Assembly (NCBI GenBank): GCA_000961655.1
Contig: LADR01000008.1
Location: forward strand, 310,001-374,000
DNA from: Desulfatitalea sp. BRH_c12
GTDB lineage: Bacteria; Desulfobacterota; Desulfobacteria; Desulfobacterales; Desulfosarcinaceae
DNA length: 64,000 nucleotides
Reading direction: 5' to 3'
A program made the position numbers and the translations under genes. Below the pieces are notes generated by a model. It saw nothing but the letters and a program-made list of their open reading frames with translations. It did no database searches and had not been told where the DNA came from. This document shows positions 49,720 to 60,190 of the stretch, in pieces. The number at the start of each line of letters is the position of its first letter. The stretch's first letter is position 1.

Positions 49720-51666
49720 TTATTCAGATACGGTATTGTACAGGACGCTGTTGACCTTTTCCAGCAGCGCTTTGGCCGAAAAGGGTTTTTGAATGAATTG
49801 CAATCCCTTGTTGAGCACACCCTGTCGCGTGATGACGTCGGCCGTGTATCCGGACATGAACAAGGCCTTTGTTTCCGGATGGTATTCACTAATTCGCTGA
49901 TACACTTCGGGCCCCTTCATCGTCGGCATGATCACATCCGACAACAGCATGTGCAACGTTTGCCGGTAGTCTCGCGACTGTTGAACGGCGTCCTCGGCAT
50001 CGCGTGCCTGTATGACATTGTATCCGTTTTCGGACAGTATCCGGCATGTCATGCGCAGCACAGAGGGATCGTCTTCAACCACCATGATGGTGGCCGACCC
50101 TATCAAGGGCATGTGATCGGACGTGGATTCCGGGTCCATGATGCACACCTCGTCCGCAAAACTGGGCAGGTACACCTTGAAGGAGGCGCCTTTGCCCGGC
50201 TCGCTGTACACTTCGATATGGCCATTGTGCTGCTTGACAATGCCGTAGACTGTCGAAAGGCCCAGGCCTGTGCCGCTTTCCTTGCTTTTGGTCGTATAGA
50301 AAGGCTCGAAAATACGTTCGATGGTATCCTTTTCCATGCCGATACCGCTGTCCGTGACCGCGATCATGATATAGTTGCCTGGTGTTACTTCCGTCCTTGC
50401 GGTGGCATAGTTGTGGTCCAACTCCATGATGGCGGTTTCGATACTCACAGTGCCGCCGTCGGGCATGGCATCGCGGGCATTGACCACCAGGTTCATCAGG
50501 ATTTGTTCGATCTGGCTGACGTCAGCCTTCACGATGGCAGGTTTACGCATCAGTTTGAAAGTGAGGGTGATATCCTCGCCGATGACCCGTCCCAGCAATT
50601 TTTCGAAATCCATAATGACCTGATTGATATCGACCCAATTGATGTTCAGAACCTGTTTGCGGCCGAAGGCCATCAACTGTTTGACCAGCTGGCGCGCACG
50701 TTCGGAAGCCTTGAAGATCTCCTGCAATCCTTCAAAATGGGGATGATCGGGGGGCATGCCACTCATGAGCAGTTCGCTGTAGCCTAAGACTACATACAAA
50801 ATGTTATTGAAATCGTGGGCGATACCGCCGGCGAGCCGTCCTATGGCTTCCATCTTCTGGGATTGATGCAGTTGAAATTCAAGTTTTTTGATTTGGGTGA
50901 TATCGGTCAGATTGACCAGCATGCCGGACGGCTTCACATCCGTCCGGTTTTTATTGTACTCGTTTTTTGGCATGGCCGCAAAATCGGCGATCACTGATAA
51001 GCGCGAACCGTCTTTGCGTAGCACCTGGTGCTCCGTTGGCCCCCGGCTCTGCATAAGAGAGTGATCGTCAGGGGCTGACGAGGGTTTTTCATCCATTGCG
51101 ATGAATTGCCGAAAATCGAGCCCCCGTTCAAAGTCATCGACTGAAACACCCAGCATTCGCATCGCGGCACTGTTCATATAAGTGATCAAGTGCCGGTAAT
51201 CGATTTCGAACACGCCGGTAGGCAGCAGCTCCGCCATGGTTTTGAAACGCTTTTCACTGAGCCGCAGTTTCTTTTCCATTGCAGCTTTGTACAATCCGAT
51301 TTCAAGTGCGGAGTGCAGTTCGGCTTCATTGAAGGGTTTGATCAGGTAGCCGAAGGGTTCGGTAGATTTGGCCCGGTCCAGCAAGGACTTGTTTCCGAAG
51401 GCCGTTAAAAATATTACCGGTATTTGAAAGCGCTCGTGAATTTCGCTGGCAGCCTGAATGCCGTCCATGTCGCCCTTGAGAATGATATCCATGATGATCA
51501 GGTCGGGCTGGGCCTGCTCGGCTTTCTGAATGGCTTTTTCACCTGAGTCGGCATGTGCACAAACCTCATACCCCATGTTGGTGAGACTTGAGATGAGATC
51601 CTGCGCCACAATGAATTCGTCTTCCACTACCATTATGGAGGGTTTGCCCATGGTGTCGTCGCTCAT
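49720..51666 (-). CDS. Receiver-PAS-kinase-receiver hybrid protein
   Basis: 648 residues from ATG 51666 (51651 is an alternative). Domain order: receiver at about 8-125 (D in PDLIIMDIILK), PAS at about 140-270, HisKA with GGIAHDFNNILYVVLGYSEL near 290, HATPase (NLVVNARDAMPDG, DSGIGME, GTGLGLSTVYGI), and a terminal receiver (D in HMLLSDVIMPTMKG, K in FIQKPFSAK). The kinase core is of the NtrB-like HDFNN type. It has no membrane helix or DNA-binding domain. It lies opposite the other two kinases and forms a convergent signalling cluster with them. Confidence 0.92.
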   Translation of the reverse strand: MSDDTMGKPSIMVVEDEFIVAQDLISSLTNMGYEVCAHADSGEKAIQKAEQAQPDLIIMDIILKGDMDGIQAASEIHERFQIPVIFLTAFGNKSLLDRAKSTEPFGYLIKPFNEAELHSALEIGLYKAAMEKKLRLSEKRFKTMAELLPTGVFEIDYRHLITYMNSAAMRMLGVSVDDFERGLDFRQFIAMDEKPSSAPDDHSLMQSRGPTEHQVLRKDGSRLSVIADFAAMPKNEYNKNRTDVKPSGMLVNLTDITQIKKLEFQLHQSQKMEAIGRLAGGIAHDFNNILYVVLGYSELLMSGMPPDHPHFEGLQEIFKASERARQLVKQLMAFGRKQVLNINWVDINQVIMDFEKLLGRVIGEDITLTFKLMRKPAIVKADVSQIEQILMNLVVNARDAMPDGGTVSIETAIMELDHNYATARTEVTPGNYIMIAVTDSGIGMEKDTIERIFEPFYTTKSKESGTGLGLSTVYGIVKQHNGHIEVYSEPGKGASFKVYLPSFADEVCIMDPESTSDHMPLIGSATIMVVEDDPSVLRMTCRILSENGYNVIQARDAEDAVQQSRDYRQTLHMLLSDVIMPTMKGPEVYQRISEYHPETKALFMSGYTADVITRQGVLNKGLQFIQKPFSAKALLEKVNSVLYNTVSE

Positions 51667-51792
51667 CTGATAAATTGAGAAACCGTGACCAATAATGCAT
51701 GAATTGCACTGTCCGGTTATGCAATGGTTTGCAGTTTGTCCCGTCCCGGGACAGTAACTCTTATAGTAAGGGCGAAAGGATGGAAAAACAAT

Positions 51793-51814
51793 GGGGGTGG
51801 GAAATCCCACCCCC
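51793..51814 (-). terminator. Rho-independent terminator downstream of the PRC-barrel gene
   Basis: GGGGGTGGG, four-base loop AAAT, CCCACCCCC. On the minus strand the stem is followed by ATTGTTTTTCC, a convincing T tail. It lies 65 bases past the stop of the leftward gene at 51879. Confidence 0.8.
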
Positions 51815-51878
51815 CAGGTCCTCGATGCTTATGCGATGTGCTGGCTTCGAAGCCCGTTAGAGAAGCACACTGTGTGAG

Positions 51879-52496
51879 TTATCGGTCGGTCGTGCCTGAA
51901 CCCTTACCGCTACCGCCACCCATGCCAGGCTGGTGCATGGAATCGCTGCCCATGCCGCTCGGCTTAGACTTGGAGTGACCGGGGCTGCTGCCAAAGTAGC
52001 CATGCACTTCCTGTTCATATTGCGGAGAGGCGATCTGGCCCCAATTCTCACCCTCGAAACTGGGTGCGTTATCCAGCTGCTGCTTATCGATGCTCGCAGT
52101 CAGTTTATCCTCGTGCATACGCAGATTGGCGGCCTGCCAAGGAATGGGAACGTATTCCGCGCCGACACCAAGGACGCCACCTTTGGCCAGAATGACATAT
52201 TGAACCTGGCCATCGTCACCAATAACGAGATTGTCTATACTGCCCAGATCTTCACCGTTTTGCGAGACGACTTTTTGACCGACGATGTCGCTTGATTTAT
52301 GCATGCCGGCTTGTTTAAAAGCCGCTTTGTCCTTGTCCATGGATCCTGCTCGCGCATCTGTTTTGCGGGGGCTATCACCGTCGGTGACTTCTTTGGAGAG
52401 GTTGCTGCCGGACTTTTGGCCTTCAGCCGCCAGGACCGGTCCAATAGCGGTCGTCAGTAGAAAAACGGTTGCGATGGCTAATGCTTTAAGCTTCAT
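51879..52496 (-). CDS. Exported PRC-barrel protein with Gly/Ser-rich tail
   Basis: 205 residues with an AAAGGAG ribosome site. The signal peptide LAIATVFLLTTAIGPVLA is cleaved near LAAEG. A PRC-barrel domain is near residues 68-125 (SSDIVGQKVVSQNGEDLGSI, GQVQYVILAKGG, YVPIPWQAANL). It continues KQQLDNAPSFEGENWGQI and VHGYFGSSPG, shared with the PRC protein at 25108-25629. The tail is rich in Gly, Ser, Met and His (GSDSMHQPGMGGGSGKGS). Periplasmic location is expected. It lies beside the signalling cluster and upstream of ligD on the opposite strand. Confidence 0.82.
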   Translation of the reverse strand: MKLKALAIATVFLLTTAIGPVLAAEGQKSGSNLSKEVTDGDSPRKTDARAGSMDKDKAAFKQAGMHKSSDIVGQKVVSQNGEDLGSIDNLVIGDDGQVQYVILAKGGVLGVGAEYVPIPWQAANLRMHEDKLTASIDKQQLDNAPSFEGENWGQIASPQYEQEVHGYFGSSPGHSKSKPSGMGSDSMHQPGMGGGSGKGSGTTDR

Positions 52497-52853
52497 AATA
52501 ATAAATCTCCTTTATTTGATTATTTGATCTTTTCCCCACACATCCCTCCCACACGTCTATGGCGCGTTACTGAAACGTTAGGCATGAAACCCAAGACGGA
52601 CAATGTAGATTAGACTGTATAAGGAGCTGCATAAAGTATTATGCGAGACCGTCTAACGGGCTCTCTATGGGCTGAAAATGCAGTCCAGACATTACTGCGC
52701 CCTTGGAAATAGGCACAACGCAGAGTGTCCTATGGTTGGCATGGGTTTGACCGGAGATAAGAATACCGATTAGAACCCATGTCAAGGGATTTATTGACCC
52801 TTATCATAAAGAGTCTTTTCTGTGTTCAATCCATGCACCCTGGAGTATTACCC
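52497..52853. other. Divergent intergenic region, PRC-barrel gene to ligD
   Basis: No gene was recognised in 357 bases. The divergent promoters of ligD and the PRC-barrel gene should lie here. No repeat-family copy was found. Confidence 0.4.
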
Positions 52854-55391
52854 GTGAGTCTCGATCACTATCGCCGCAAGCGCGATTTCCGGAAAACACC
52901 CGAACCGCAGGGTGGCCCTGCCGCCGATGCCGGTGGTCGACGCTATGTGATTCAGAAACATGCCGCACGGCGGCTGCATTACGACTTTCGCCTGGAACTC
53001 AATGGGGTCCTTAAAAGCTGGGCCGTCCCCAAAGGCCCCAGCCTGGACCCCAGACAAAAGCGCCTGGCCGTCGAAGTTGAGGATCACCCCCTCGGGTACG
53101 GCGATTTCGAAGGGGTTATACCGCCCCGGCAGTATGGCGCCGGCACGGTGCTCGTGTGGGATCTTGGCTTTTGGGAACCGGAAGGTGATCCTGAAGTCGG
53201 TTTGGAAAAGGGCAATTTAAAGTTTATTCTACATGGCCAAAAACTCACCGGGCGCTGGGCGTTAGTGCGTATCACCGATGAGGGGGATAAGAAAGAATGG
53301 CTGCTGATCAAACATCAGGATGACGCGGCGGTCCGCAACGGCGCCGACACCGTTTTGGAACGCCAACCGGAAAGTGTTTTAAGCGGCAGAAAAATAGACG
53401 AGATTGCGGCCGACAGGGATCGGATCTGGCAGTCCGGGCGCGCGGCAGGTGTAGCGGCCAAACCAGGCCTGACCGGTATTGATCCTTCTAAAATACCCCA
53501 GGCGGTGCGGGCGGCGTTTCCGGAAGAATTTCTGCCACAGTTGGCGGGTACCGCGGATCATCCGCCGGATGGCGAAGAGTGGCTGCATGAGATAAAATAC
53601 GATGGGTATCGGCTCACCTGTCACATCCAGGCGGGACAGGTGCGGCTGATCACACGCAACCAGCATGACTGGACCGATCGTTTCAACGCCCTCGTTCTTG
53701 AAGCCGCCCGACTGCCAGTTCGTTCAGCCATTTTGGATGGCGAGGTGACGGTTCTGCGCCCGGACGGCACCACGGATTTCCAGGCTCTGCAGAACCATAT
53801 CAAAGGGAAAAAAGATGGTAAACTGATCTACTATCTGTTCGACCTGCCGTACTGCGAAGGCTACGATCTGAGCGCGGTGCCCCTGATACAGCGCAAACAG
53901 TTGCTCAAGCAACTCATGCAATCCCAAGGCAAGCCGCGTTCCGGCATACTGCAGGTAAGTGGCGAGATCCAGGGGCAAGGTCAAGACGTTTTTCATAATG
54001 CCTGCCTTTTGGGGGTGGAAGGGATCATTTCCAAAAAGAGCGCCGCCGCTTATGAACAGCGCCGGGCCGCATCCTGGCTCAAAATCAAATGCACCCAGCG
54101 GCAGGAGTTTGTGATCGGCGGCTATAGCGGTTCGAATGCCTCTCCGGGGGGATTGCGGTCACTGCTGGTCGGATATTTCAAGGATCAGCGCCTGATCTAT
54201 GCAGGTAAGGTGGGCACCGGTTTCAGCGTCCGTCAGCGCAGTACCCTCAAAAAGCAGCTCGATGACGAGAGGCAAACCACCGCACCGTTTGATAATCCCC
54301 CGCGCGGAAAAGATCTGCACTGGAGCCAACCGCGCCTGGTGGCCGAAATTGCCTTTTCCGAATGGACGCAGGAGCGCGTGCTGCGGCACCCGGTGTTCAA
54401 AGGCCTGCGCGAGGACAAGCCGGCCGGCCAGGTGGTTCTCGAATCGCAGGCCGCCGCACCATCTCGGGCTGAGCGGAGCAGGCCGGCCTCGAAAAAGTCA
54501 ACGGCTTTGGACATCGCGGGCGTGCGCCTGACCCACCCGGATCGGGTGCTCTACCCGGAGTTCGGGTTGACCAAAGAGAAGCTGGCCCGCTTCTACGAGC
54601 GTATCGCCGACTGGATTCTGCCGCACATCCGGCATCGTCCCCTGACCATCGTGCGCTGCCCCCAAGGCAGCACCGAGGAATGTTTTTATCAGAAGCATTT
54701 CAAGGAAACACTGCCCGAACAGCTCAAGGCCGTGCGAATCAGCGAAGGGCGGCAGGAACGCAACTATATCTACATCGAAGATCTGCCCGGACTGATCGCC
54801 CTGGTGCAGATCAGTGTGCTGGAACTGCACCCGTGGGGCAGTCGCATCGAACATCTCGAAAACCCGGACACACTGGTGTTTGACCTGGACCCTGACCCGG
54901 AGTTGGAGTGGGAGTATGTCGTGCAGACGGCGTGGCATTTGCGCGGGATATTGCAGGGATTCGGTCTGAGCAGCTATGTAAAGACGTCTGGCGGCAAAGG
55001 GCTGCATGTTCAGGTGCCGGTCGCTGCAACCGCAACTTGGGACGAAGCCAAACGATTCGCCCAAAAGATCGCCGTCGGTATGGCCGCGGCGCAACCACGG
55101 CGCTACACCGCCAACGTACGCAAGGCCCAGCGCAAAGGCAAAATTTATATCGACTATTTGCGAAACGCCCGCGGCGCCACCAGTGTGGCGCCCTATTCGA
55201 CACGGGCGCGTCCCGGCGCGCCCGTGTCCATGCCCCTGCACTGGGAAGAACTTTCCATGCGCACCGGCCCGGATGCGTTTACGGTCGAAAATGTGGCTGA
55301 GCGCCTAGAACGCCTGAAAGACGATCCGTGGCAGGATTACATCCGCATCCCGAACGCGTTTCCCGAAAAAGACCTTCCGGAGCATGGATAA
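52854..55391 (+). CDS. ligD: Multifunctional ATP-dependent DNA ligase LigD
   Basis: 845 residues from GTG 52854 (GGAG eight bases upstream), starting SLDHYRRKRDFRKTPEP, the usual LigD opening. The order is 3'-phosphoesterase, ligase, polymerase. The phosphoesterase has IQKHAARRLHYDFRLEL near 35. The ligase has the adenylated lysine K248 in HEIKYDGYRL and motif IDYLR-type C-terminal segments. The polymerase/primase has the metal-binding D-x-D in VFDLDPDPE near 676. LigD trims, fills and seals ends brought together by Ku. Both Ku genes of this genome segment are some 48 kb away on the opposite strand, not adjacent to ligD as in many bacteria. Confidence 0.95.
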   Translation: MSLDHYRRKRDFRKTPEPQGGPAADAGGRRYVIQKHAARRLHYDFRLELNGVLKSWAVPKGPSLDPRQKRLAVEVEDHPLGYGDFEGVIPPRQYGAGTVLVWDLGFWEPEGDPEVGLEKGNLKFILHGQKLTGRWALVRITDEGDKKEWLLIKHQDDAAVRNGADTVLERQPESVLSGRKIDEIAADRDRIWQSGRAAGVAAKPGLTGIDPSKIPQAVRAAFPEEFLPQLAGTADHPPDGEEWLHEIKYDGYRLTCHIQAGQVRLITRNQHDWTDRFNALVLEAARLPVRSAILDGEVTVLRPDGTTDFQALQNHIKGKKDGKLIYYLFDLPYCEGYDLSAVPLIQRKQLLKQLMQSQGKPRSGILQVSGEIQGQGQDVFHNACLLGVEGIISKKSAAAYEQRRAASWLKIKCTQRQEFVIGGYSGSNASPGGLRSLLVGYFKDQRLIYAGKVGTGFSVRQRSTLKKQLDDERQTTAPFDNPPRGKDLHWSQPRLVAEIAFSEWTQERVLRHPVFKGLREDKPAGQVVLESQAAAPSRAERSRPASKKSTALDIAGVRLTHPDRVLYPEFGLTKEKLARFYERIADWILPHIRHRPLTIVRCPQGSTEECFYQKHFKETLPEQLKAVRISEGRQERNYIYIEDLPGLIALVQISVLELHPWGSRIEHLENPDTLVFDLDPDPELEWEYVVQTAWHLRGILQGFGLSSYVKTSGGKGLHVQVPVAATATWDEAKRFAQKIAVGMAAAQPRRYTANVRKAQRKGKIYIDYLRNARGATSVAPYSTRARPGAPVSMPLHWEELSMRTGPDAFTVENVAERLERLKDDPWQDYIRIPNAFPEKDLPEHG

Positions 55392-55437
55392 TGCGTGAGA
55401 ATAAAAAAAGACAGGCACTGCAAGGAGGCCGGTGGGC

Positions 55438-56184
55438 GTGAAAGATAAAAAACGGCCTGGAAGGCGACTCCTGATTTTGGTGCGCCGCATCGGACGGAAC
55501 GAATCCACAACCTTGTTGCTGCTTTTAATGGTGGTCGGTCTGACCTGGGCCTTTGTGGCCATTGCCGACGAAGTTGTCGAGGGCGAGACCCGCTCCTTTG
55601 ATCGCTGGCTGATCCTGGCCTTGCGCAATCCGCGCGATGCCAATGATCCGCTGGGCGGGCGCTGGTTGGAAGAACTATTCAGGGATATCACGGCCCTGGG
55701 CAGCAACGGGGTATTGGCGTTGATTACCCTTTCAGTAATCGGCTATTTACTTCTCTACCGCAAATTGCGCACAGCCGCGTTAATGATGGTATCGATTGCC
55801 GGAGGAACCATTTTAAGTTATGGCTTCAAAACGGTGGTCGGCCGACCACGGCCCGACCTGATATCGCATGATTTTTTTGTTTCCACCGCCAGTTTTCCCA
55901 GTGGGCACGCCACCATGGCGGCCGTCACCTATCTTACGCTGGGCGCACTGCTGGCGCGTATTCATCCTGAACCGCGCGTGAAAGCGTACTTTTTGCTTCT
56001 GTCGATGGTCATCACACTGATCGTGGGGGCGAGTCGCGTTTACATGGGGGTGCACTGGCCCACGGACGTGCTTGGCGGCTGGACCCTGGGCACCGCTTGG
56101 GCCCTGTTGTGCTGGCTGGTTGCCCGTTGGCTGCAGAGGCGCGGGCGAATGGAGCCGGAAGGGCAGGTTCCTGAGCGAGAATGA
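55438..56184 (+). CDS. PAP2-family phosphatase, membrane-bound
   Basis: 248 residues from GTG 55438 (AAGGAGG nine bases upstream; GTG 55432 is too close). Six helices and the three PAP2 motifs: KTVVGRPRPD, FPSGHATMA and SRVYMGVHWPTDVLGGW. These proteins dephosphorylate lipid phosphates such as undecaprenyl pyrophosphate or phosphatidic acid at the periplasmic face. It follows ligD by 46 bp and may be co-transcribed. The family member cannot be pinned down; the substrate is open. Confidence 0.88.
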   Translation: MKDKKRPGRRLLILVRRIGRNESTTLLLLLMVVGLTWAFVAIADEVVEGETRSFDRWLILALRNPRDANDPLGGRWLEELFRDITALGSNGVLALITLSVIGYLLLYRKLRTAALMMVSIAGGTILSYGFKTVVGRPRPDLISHDFFVSTASFPSGHATMAAVTYLTLGALLARIHPEPRVKAYFLLLSMVITLIVGASRVYMGVHWPTDVLGGWTLGTAWALLCWLVARWLQRRGRMEPEGQVPERE

Positions 56185-56313
56185 CCTTGCAGCATATCTT
56201 CTGGTTCATATGCGTCGAAATACGGATAGCACTGTATTTTCAAAACGACTGCTGAAAATTATTTTTCCCAGGCAAGCCATTCACTCAGAACAACAAAAAC
56301 ACAAGGAGGATTT

Positions 56314-57165
56314 ATGAAAAAAAGTGTCTTGAGGGTGTCGGTGGCGATTCTGTCCATACTGATATCCTTCTCTTTTGCAGTGGCGGCTGAACACGAAGAC
56401 GACAAAATGTCCACCAAGGACAACACCCGCACAGAGCAGGGCGCCACGATGGATCGCAAAGCCGATGACAATGCCGCTACGGCCCAGAACCAGCAAGACA
56501 TCATGGAGGCCCGCCAGAAATCGGAGGAAACCGTGAGCCAGGCCACTGCTTTGCTCAGCGATTTCTCGAAAGCGACCGATAAGAATCGGATCCCTGATGC
56601 GGTTTTAAAAGAAGCCAAGGCAATGATCATTGTTCCCGATGTCGTCAGGGCTGGTTTGATTGCAGGCGGGCGCTATGGTCAGGGCGTATTGGTCACCCGC
56701 AATGAAAAGGAATGGAGCAATCCAGTCTTTATTTCCCTCGGTGGCGCCAGTTTGGGGGCACAGATCGGGGTCGAATCAAGTGATGTCATCATGGTTGTCC
56801 AAAATCAGCAAGTCGTGGATAATTTACTTCAGGACAACGAATTCACCTTAGGTGCAGATGCCTCCGTGGCAGCTGGCGATATCGGGGCATCCGCCCAAAC
56901 GACCACTGCTGATGTCCTGACGTACCAAAAAACCAAAGGTGTGTTTGCAGGCGTCGCCTTGACTGGTGGGGTCCTGGATGTCGATGAGGATGCCATGGTG
57001 GCGTATTATCGCACGGATGATGCTGCCAGCGCTTACTATGGCGACGAAAAGGAAGATGGTCTGGCCCAGAAAATTATCGACGGCCAAAAAACCGATAAAA
57101 TGACCGCGCCCCAAAGTGCTGAGACATTGAAGGAGTCATTGAAGCGTTTTGCACCGCAGAGCTAG
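56314..57165 (+). CDS. Exported SYLF (Ysc84) lipid-binding protein
   Basis: 283 residues, AAGGAGG before the ATG. A signal peptide (VLRVSVAILSILISFSFAVA) is cleaved near AVAAE. After an acidic linker, residues about 75-240 form a SYLF domain (IPDAVLKEAKAMIIVPDVVR, GGRYGQGVLVTR, LGAQIGVESSDVIMVVQN). The SYLF/YSC84 domain binds phosphoinositides in eukaryotes; bacterial members are probably periplasmic or surface-located and poorly characterised. A clean terminator follows after 120 bp, so it ends its transcription unit. Confidence 0.85.
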   Translation: MKKSVLRVSVAILSILISFSFAVAAEHEDDKMSTKDNTRTEQGATMDRKADDNAATAQNQQDIMEARQKSEETVSQATALLSDFSKATDKNRIPDAVLKEAKAMIIVPDVVRAGLIAGGRYGQGVLVTRNEKEWSNPVFISLGGASLGAQIGVESSDVIMVVQNQQVVDNLLQDNEFTLGADASVAAGDIGASAQTTTADVLTYQKTKGVFAGVALTGGVLDVDEDAMVAYYRTDDAASAYYGDEKEDGLAQKIIDGQKTDKMTAPQSAETLKESLKRFAPQS

Positions 57166-57224
57166 CATTTGATTCGGTTTGCTTGACTTGGTGCAAGGCC
57201 CCAACGCTTGTGCGTGAATATGAA

Positions 57225-57275
57225 AGCTCCACCCGTCCGGTTCACCTCACTACGTGCCATCCCGAAAGTTGAGTT
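57225..57275 (+). repeat. Partial copy of the palindromic element
   Basis: CCACCCGTCCGGTTCACCTC, then ACGTGCCATCCCGAAAGTTG, resembles the right end and flank of the element at 20724-20903 (CCACCCGCCCGGCTCACCTC, CGTGCCAATCCTGAAAGTTG). The left arms are missing. Confidence 0.6.
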
Positions 57276-57287
57276 ACAAGTTCCAAG

Positions 57288-57318
57288 CGCCCGTTGTGAA
57301 AGATGCAACGGGCGTTTT
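57288..57318 (+). terminator. Rho-independent terminator after the SYLF gene
   Basis: CGCCCGTTG, nine-base loop TGAAAGATG, CAACGGGCG, then TTTT: a perfect nine-base stem with a T tail. Confidence 0.85.
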
Positions 57319-57427
57319 GCGTTTTGGTTCGCTGAATCAGCGCTATCCGACATGTTTTTCCTGCACGTGTCGTTGCGCAGGAGAAAAGTATTCAATAAAA
57401 CGAGAAGAATACGATTGCTGTTAGCAG

Positions 57428-57856
57428 CTATCCTACCAACTTGGCTTTCAGCGTGATGTGGGTTCCGGCCAATGCCTTCGAGACGGGGCAGTTGGTTTTG
57501 GCATTTTCCGCCTGTTCCATGAATGCCGATTCCTCTATACCGGGAACATCCGCTTCGGTTTGCAAAACAATGCCGGTGATGGCAAATCCCTGACCCTTCA
57601 TTTCGACCGTCACGTCGGCACGTGTACGAATGCTGCGCGGTGCGAAACCGGCTTTTTCCAGCATGCCTGAAAGCGCCATTGAAAAGCAGCCGGCGTGTGC
57701 CGCCCCGATCAATTCTTCGGGATTGGTGCCCTGGCCATCTTCGAACCGGGACTGGAACGAATAGGCGCCTTCATACGCACCGCTGCCCAGTTTCAAGGTC
57801 CCGCGGCCATCCTTGATTTTTCCATCCCATTGGGCTTGTGCTGTTCTGGTTGGCAT
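57428..57856 (-). CDS. osmC: OsmC-family peroxide reductase
   Basis: 142 residues from ATG 57856 (AGGAGG upstream; the frame is open further upstream without one). The typical length and motifs of OsmC: the N-terminal A-Q-W-D-G-K strand, NPEELIGAAHAGCFSMALSG with the peroxidatic cysteine, and the resolving cysteine in KTNCPVSKALAGTHI. OsmC reduces organic hydroperoxides in an osmotically induced manner in enterobacteria. Monocistronic and convergent with the SYLF gene. Confidence 0.93.
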   Translation of the reverse strand: MPTRTAQAQWDGKIKDGRGTLKLGSGAYEGAYSFQSRFEDGQGTNPEELIGAAHAGCFSMALSGMLEKAGFAPRSIRTRADVTVEMKGQGFAITGIVLQTEADVPGIEESAFMEQAENAKTNCPVSKALAGTHITLKAKLVG

Positions 57857-58039
57857 GTTTCCTCCTTGTTTGTTTATTGGTTGAACCGTCGATTGATAAT
57901 TCTCTGCGTTCATGAACCGGTGTGCATGAACTTGCCTGACCCATCGGAACGGTACAGATATTAACAATGAATAAAGCTTACGCAAATTTGTCCAAATTGC
58001 AGATTCTCCTATTCATGCAGATTCCACGATTTCAACACA

Positions 58040-60190
58040 TCAACGAAGACATTGACTCAGCAGGTCGCGCAGGGCGGCCGGGGAGGTTACGCGGTACTTG
58101 GCGGCGGTATCGCCGGGGCCGACTTTGATGCTGATGTCCCTCTCGCCGGCTACCCGGAACATGGATTCATCCGTTTCGTCATCGCCGGCGCACAAGACGC
58201 TATCATAGCGGTTGAGGGTCTTCAGATGCTGCAGGATAACCCCATTGTTGATCAGGATGGAACTGATCTCGACAATTTTGCTTCCGTGATGGATCTCCAC
58301 TGGCAGATTGGACAGCAACTCTTGCAGTTCAATAACCAGTTGGTGCGCTTTCCATGCACCGAACTCGACATCGGCACCGCGATAGTGCCATACGACCGAG
58401 GCGTTCTTTTCTTCAACGAACGATCCGGGCGTCATGTCCGCGTAATGGAACAGCATGTCCGCTACCCGGTTCTTCCACTCCAGATCGACATGCGCTTCGA
58501 ACTGGATCCACTCGCGTGCGTTGCGGTGCTTGTAGTAAAAACCGTGTTCGGCGATCAGATGGAAGCCGTGATTTCCGAACCAGCGCGACATGTCGTCGCG
58601 GGTCCTTCCGCTGATCAGATACACATCCAACCCTGATTTTTCCAGAAGAATGAAAAGCGCCTCGAGGGCTGGATCGGGCCCGGCCTCCTCTGGATTGTTG
58701 CGCAATTCAGTCAATGTGCCATCGTAATCCAGAAAGAGACCCCAGCGGCCCTCGGCCATCGAGCGCTTCAACGCGTCTGCCGAGAGCGAAAGGACTTTGT
58801 TGGGCGAACGCATGTCTTCTGTGACCGAACTCAGATCCTGGATAAAAGAGTGCGCCCACAAACGTGCATTGTAGCGCAATATGCGACGGCGCATGGGTGC
58901 CATGCGCCGGTTGCGCTCGGCCGGCGGCATGTTCAGGGCGTCGTTGAGGGCGTTGGCCATTTGCTCGATGTTGTAAGGATTGACCACTGTGGCTTGCGGC
59001 AGTTCCTGGGCCGCACCGGCGAATTCGCTCAGGATCAACACGCCGTTATGGTCTTTCTGGCACACCAGGTATTCCTTGGCCACCAGGTTCATGCCATCGA
59101 TGAGGGGCGTGACCATGGCCACATCGGCCAAGCTATAGAGCGCGCACAACTGGCTGAAGGTCACCGACTGGTGAATGAAGTGAATGGGGGCGTTTTCGAT
59201 GGTGGCCAACTCGCCATTGATTTTGCTGACCTTGCGCTCGATATCGCGACGCAGCTTCTGGTATGCATCCACACTTTCCCGGGAGGGTACGCTGATGAAA
59301 ATGAACACCACATCGCGCCGTCCCGACTCGATCAGAAATCGCTCGATGGCATCCAATCGGCGCGGTACGCCTTTGGTGTAATCCAGCCGTTCCACGCCCA
59401 ACACGACTTTTTTGCCCTGGTAGATGCGGCGGTACTCACGCAGGTGATCGTGATAGGCCTGCGACTGCATCTCGGTTTCGAATTTGTCGGCCGGAATGGA
59501 TATGGGATACACGCCCACCGAGACCAGGTGGGTTTCGGTCGCGATGGTGTTGATTTCCGAGGCCAGGCCGAGGATGCGTTGGACGGTGCTGCGAAAGTGG
59601 CGCAGGTAATCGGACGTGTGAAAACCGATCAGATCGGCGCCGAGCAGCCCTTCGAGCAGTTCTATGCGGTTGGGATGGCAGCGGAAAATTTCATAGGAGG
59701 GAAAAGGGGTGTGCAAGAAAAACCCGATCTTCAGATCCGGCCTTTGCGCACGAAGCAAAGCCGGCAAGAGCATCAGGTGATAATCATGGACCCAGACCAT
59801 ATCGCCGTGTTGGGCCCGCTCCACGACGCTCTGCGCGAAAGCGCGGTTGACACTCTTATAGGCATCGAACCAGCGGCGATCATATCGTGCATAGCTGGGC
59901 AGATAGTGCATCAACGGCCACAGACTGGAATTGGAAAAGCCTGTATAAAAATCTTCTACATCCTGTTCGGACAGGAATAGGGGCGTATAGCCAAAGCGCT
60001 CCTGCAGTTCGCGGGTGATCTCCGTGCGGCGTTCGGGATCTTCCACCGGTGCGCCCGCCCAGCCGACCCATTGGAAATCATAGTCCGCGCGTAACCCATC
60101 CATTGCCGAGACCAGGCCACCCGCCGAGGCGGTGATGGTGTCCGTCACAACGACCGGCAGACGATTGGATATATTGATCAAGGATTGCAT
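58040..60190 (-). CDS. otsAB: Fused trehalose-6-phosphate synthase/phosphatase
   Basis: 716 residues; AGGAG lies eight bases before the ATG. Residues 1-470 are a GT20 synthase: [53 protein letters not shown], and the [11 protein letters not shown] donor site. Residues 490-716 are an HAD-type phosphatase ([13 protein letters not shown]; the Lys/Asp region near [10 protein letters not shown]). It makes trehalose from UDP- or ADP-glucose and glucose-6-phosphate. Fusions of this kind are common in environmental bacteria; E. coli has separate otsA and otsB. Trehalose protects against drying and salt. Confidence 0.94.
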   Translation of the reverse strand: MQSLINISNRLPVVVTDTITASAGGLVSAMDGLRADYDFQWVGWAGAPVEDPERRTEITRELQERFGYTPLFLSEQDVEDFYTGFSNSSLWPLMHYLPSYARYDRRWFDAYKSVNRAFAQSVVERAQHGDMVWVHDYHLMLLPALLRAQRPDLKIGFFLHTPFPSYEIFRCHPNRIELLEGLLGADLIGFHTSDYLRHFRSTVQRILGLASEINTIATETHLVSVGVYPISIPADKFETEMQSQAYHDHLREYRRIYQGKKVVLGVERLDYTKGVPRRLDAIERFLIESGRRDVVFIFISVPSRESVDAYQKLRRDIERKVSKINGELATIENAPIHFIHQSVTFSQLCALYSLADVAMVTPLIDGMNLVAKEYLVCQKDHNGVLILSEFAGAAQELPQATVVNPYNIEQMANALNDALNMPPAERNRRMAPMRRRILRYNARLWAHSFIQDLSSVTEDMRSPNKVLSLSADALKRSMAEGRWGLFLDYDGTLTELRNNPEEAGPDPALEALFILLEKSGLDVYLISGRTRDDMSRWFGNHGFHLIAEHGFYYKHRNAREWIQFEAHVDLEWKNRVADMLFHYADMTPGSFVEEKNASVVWHYRGADVEFGAWKAHQLVIELQELLSNLPVEIHHGSKIVEISSILINNGVILQHLKTLNRYDSVLCAGDDETDESMFRVAGERDISIKVGPGDTAAKYRVTSPAALRDLLSQCLR

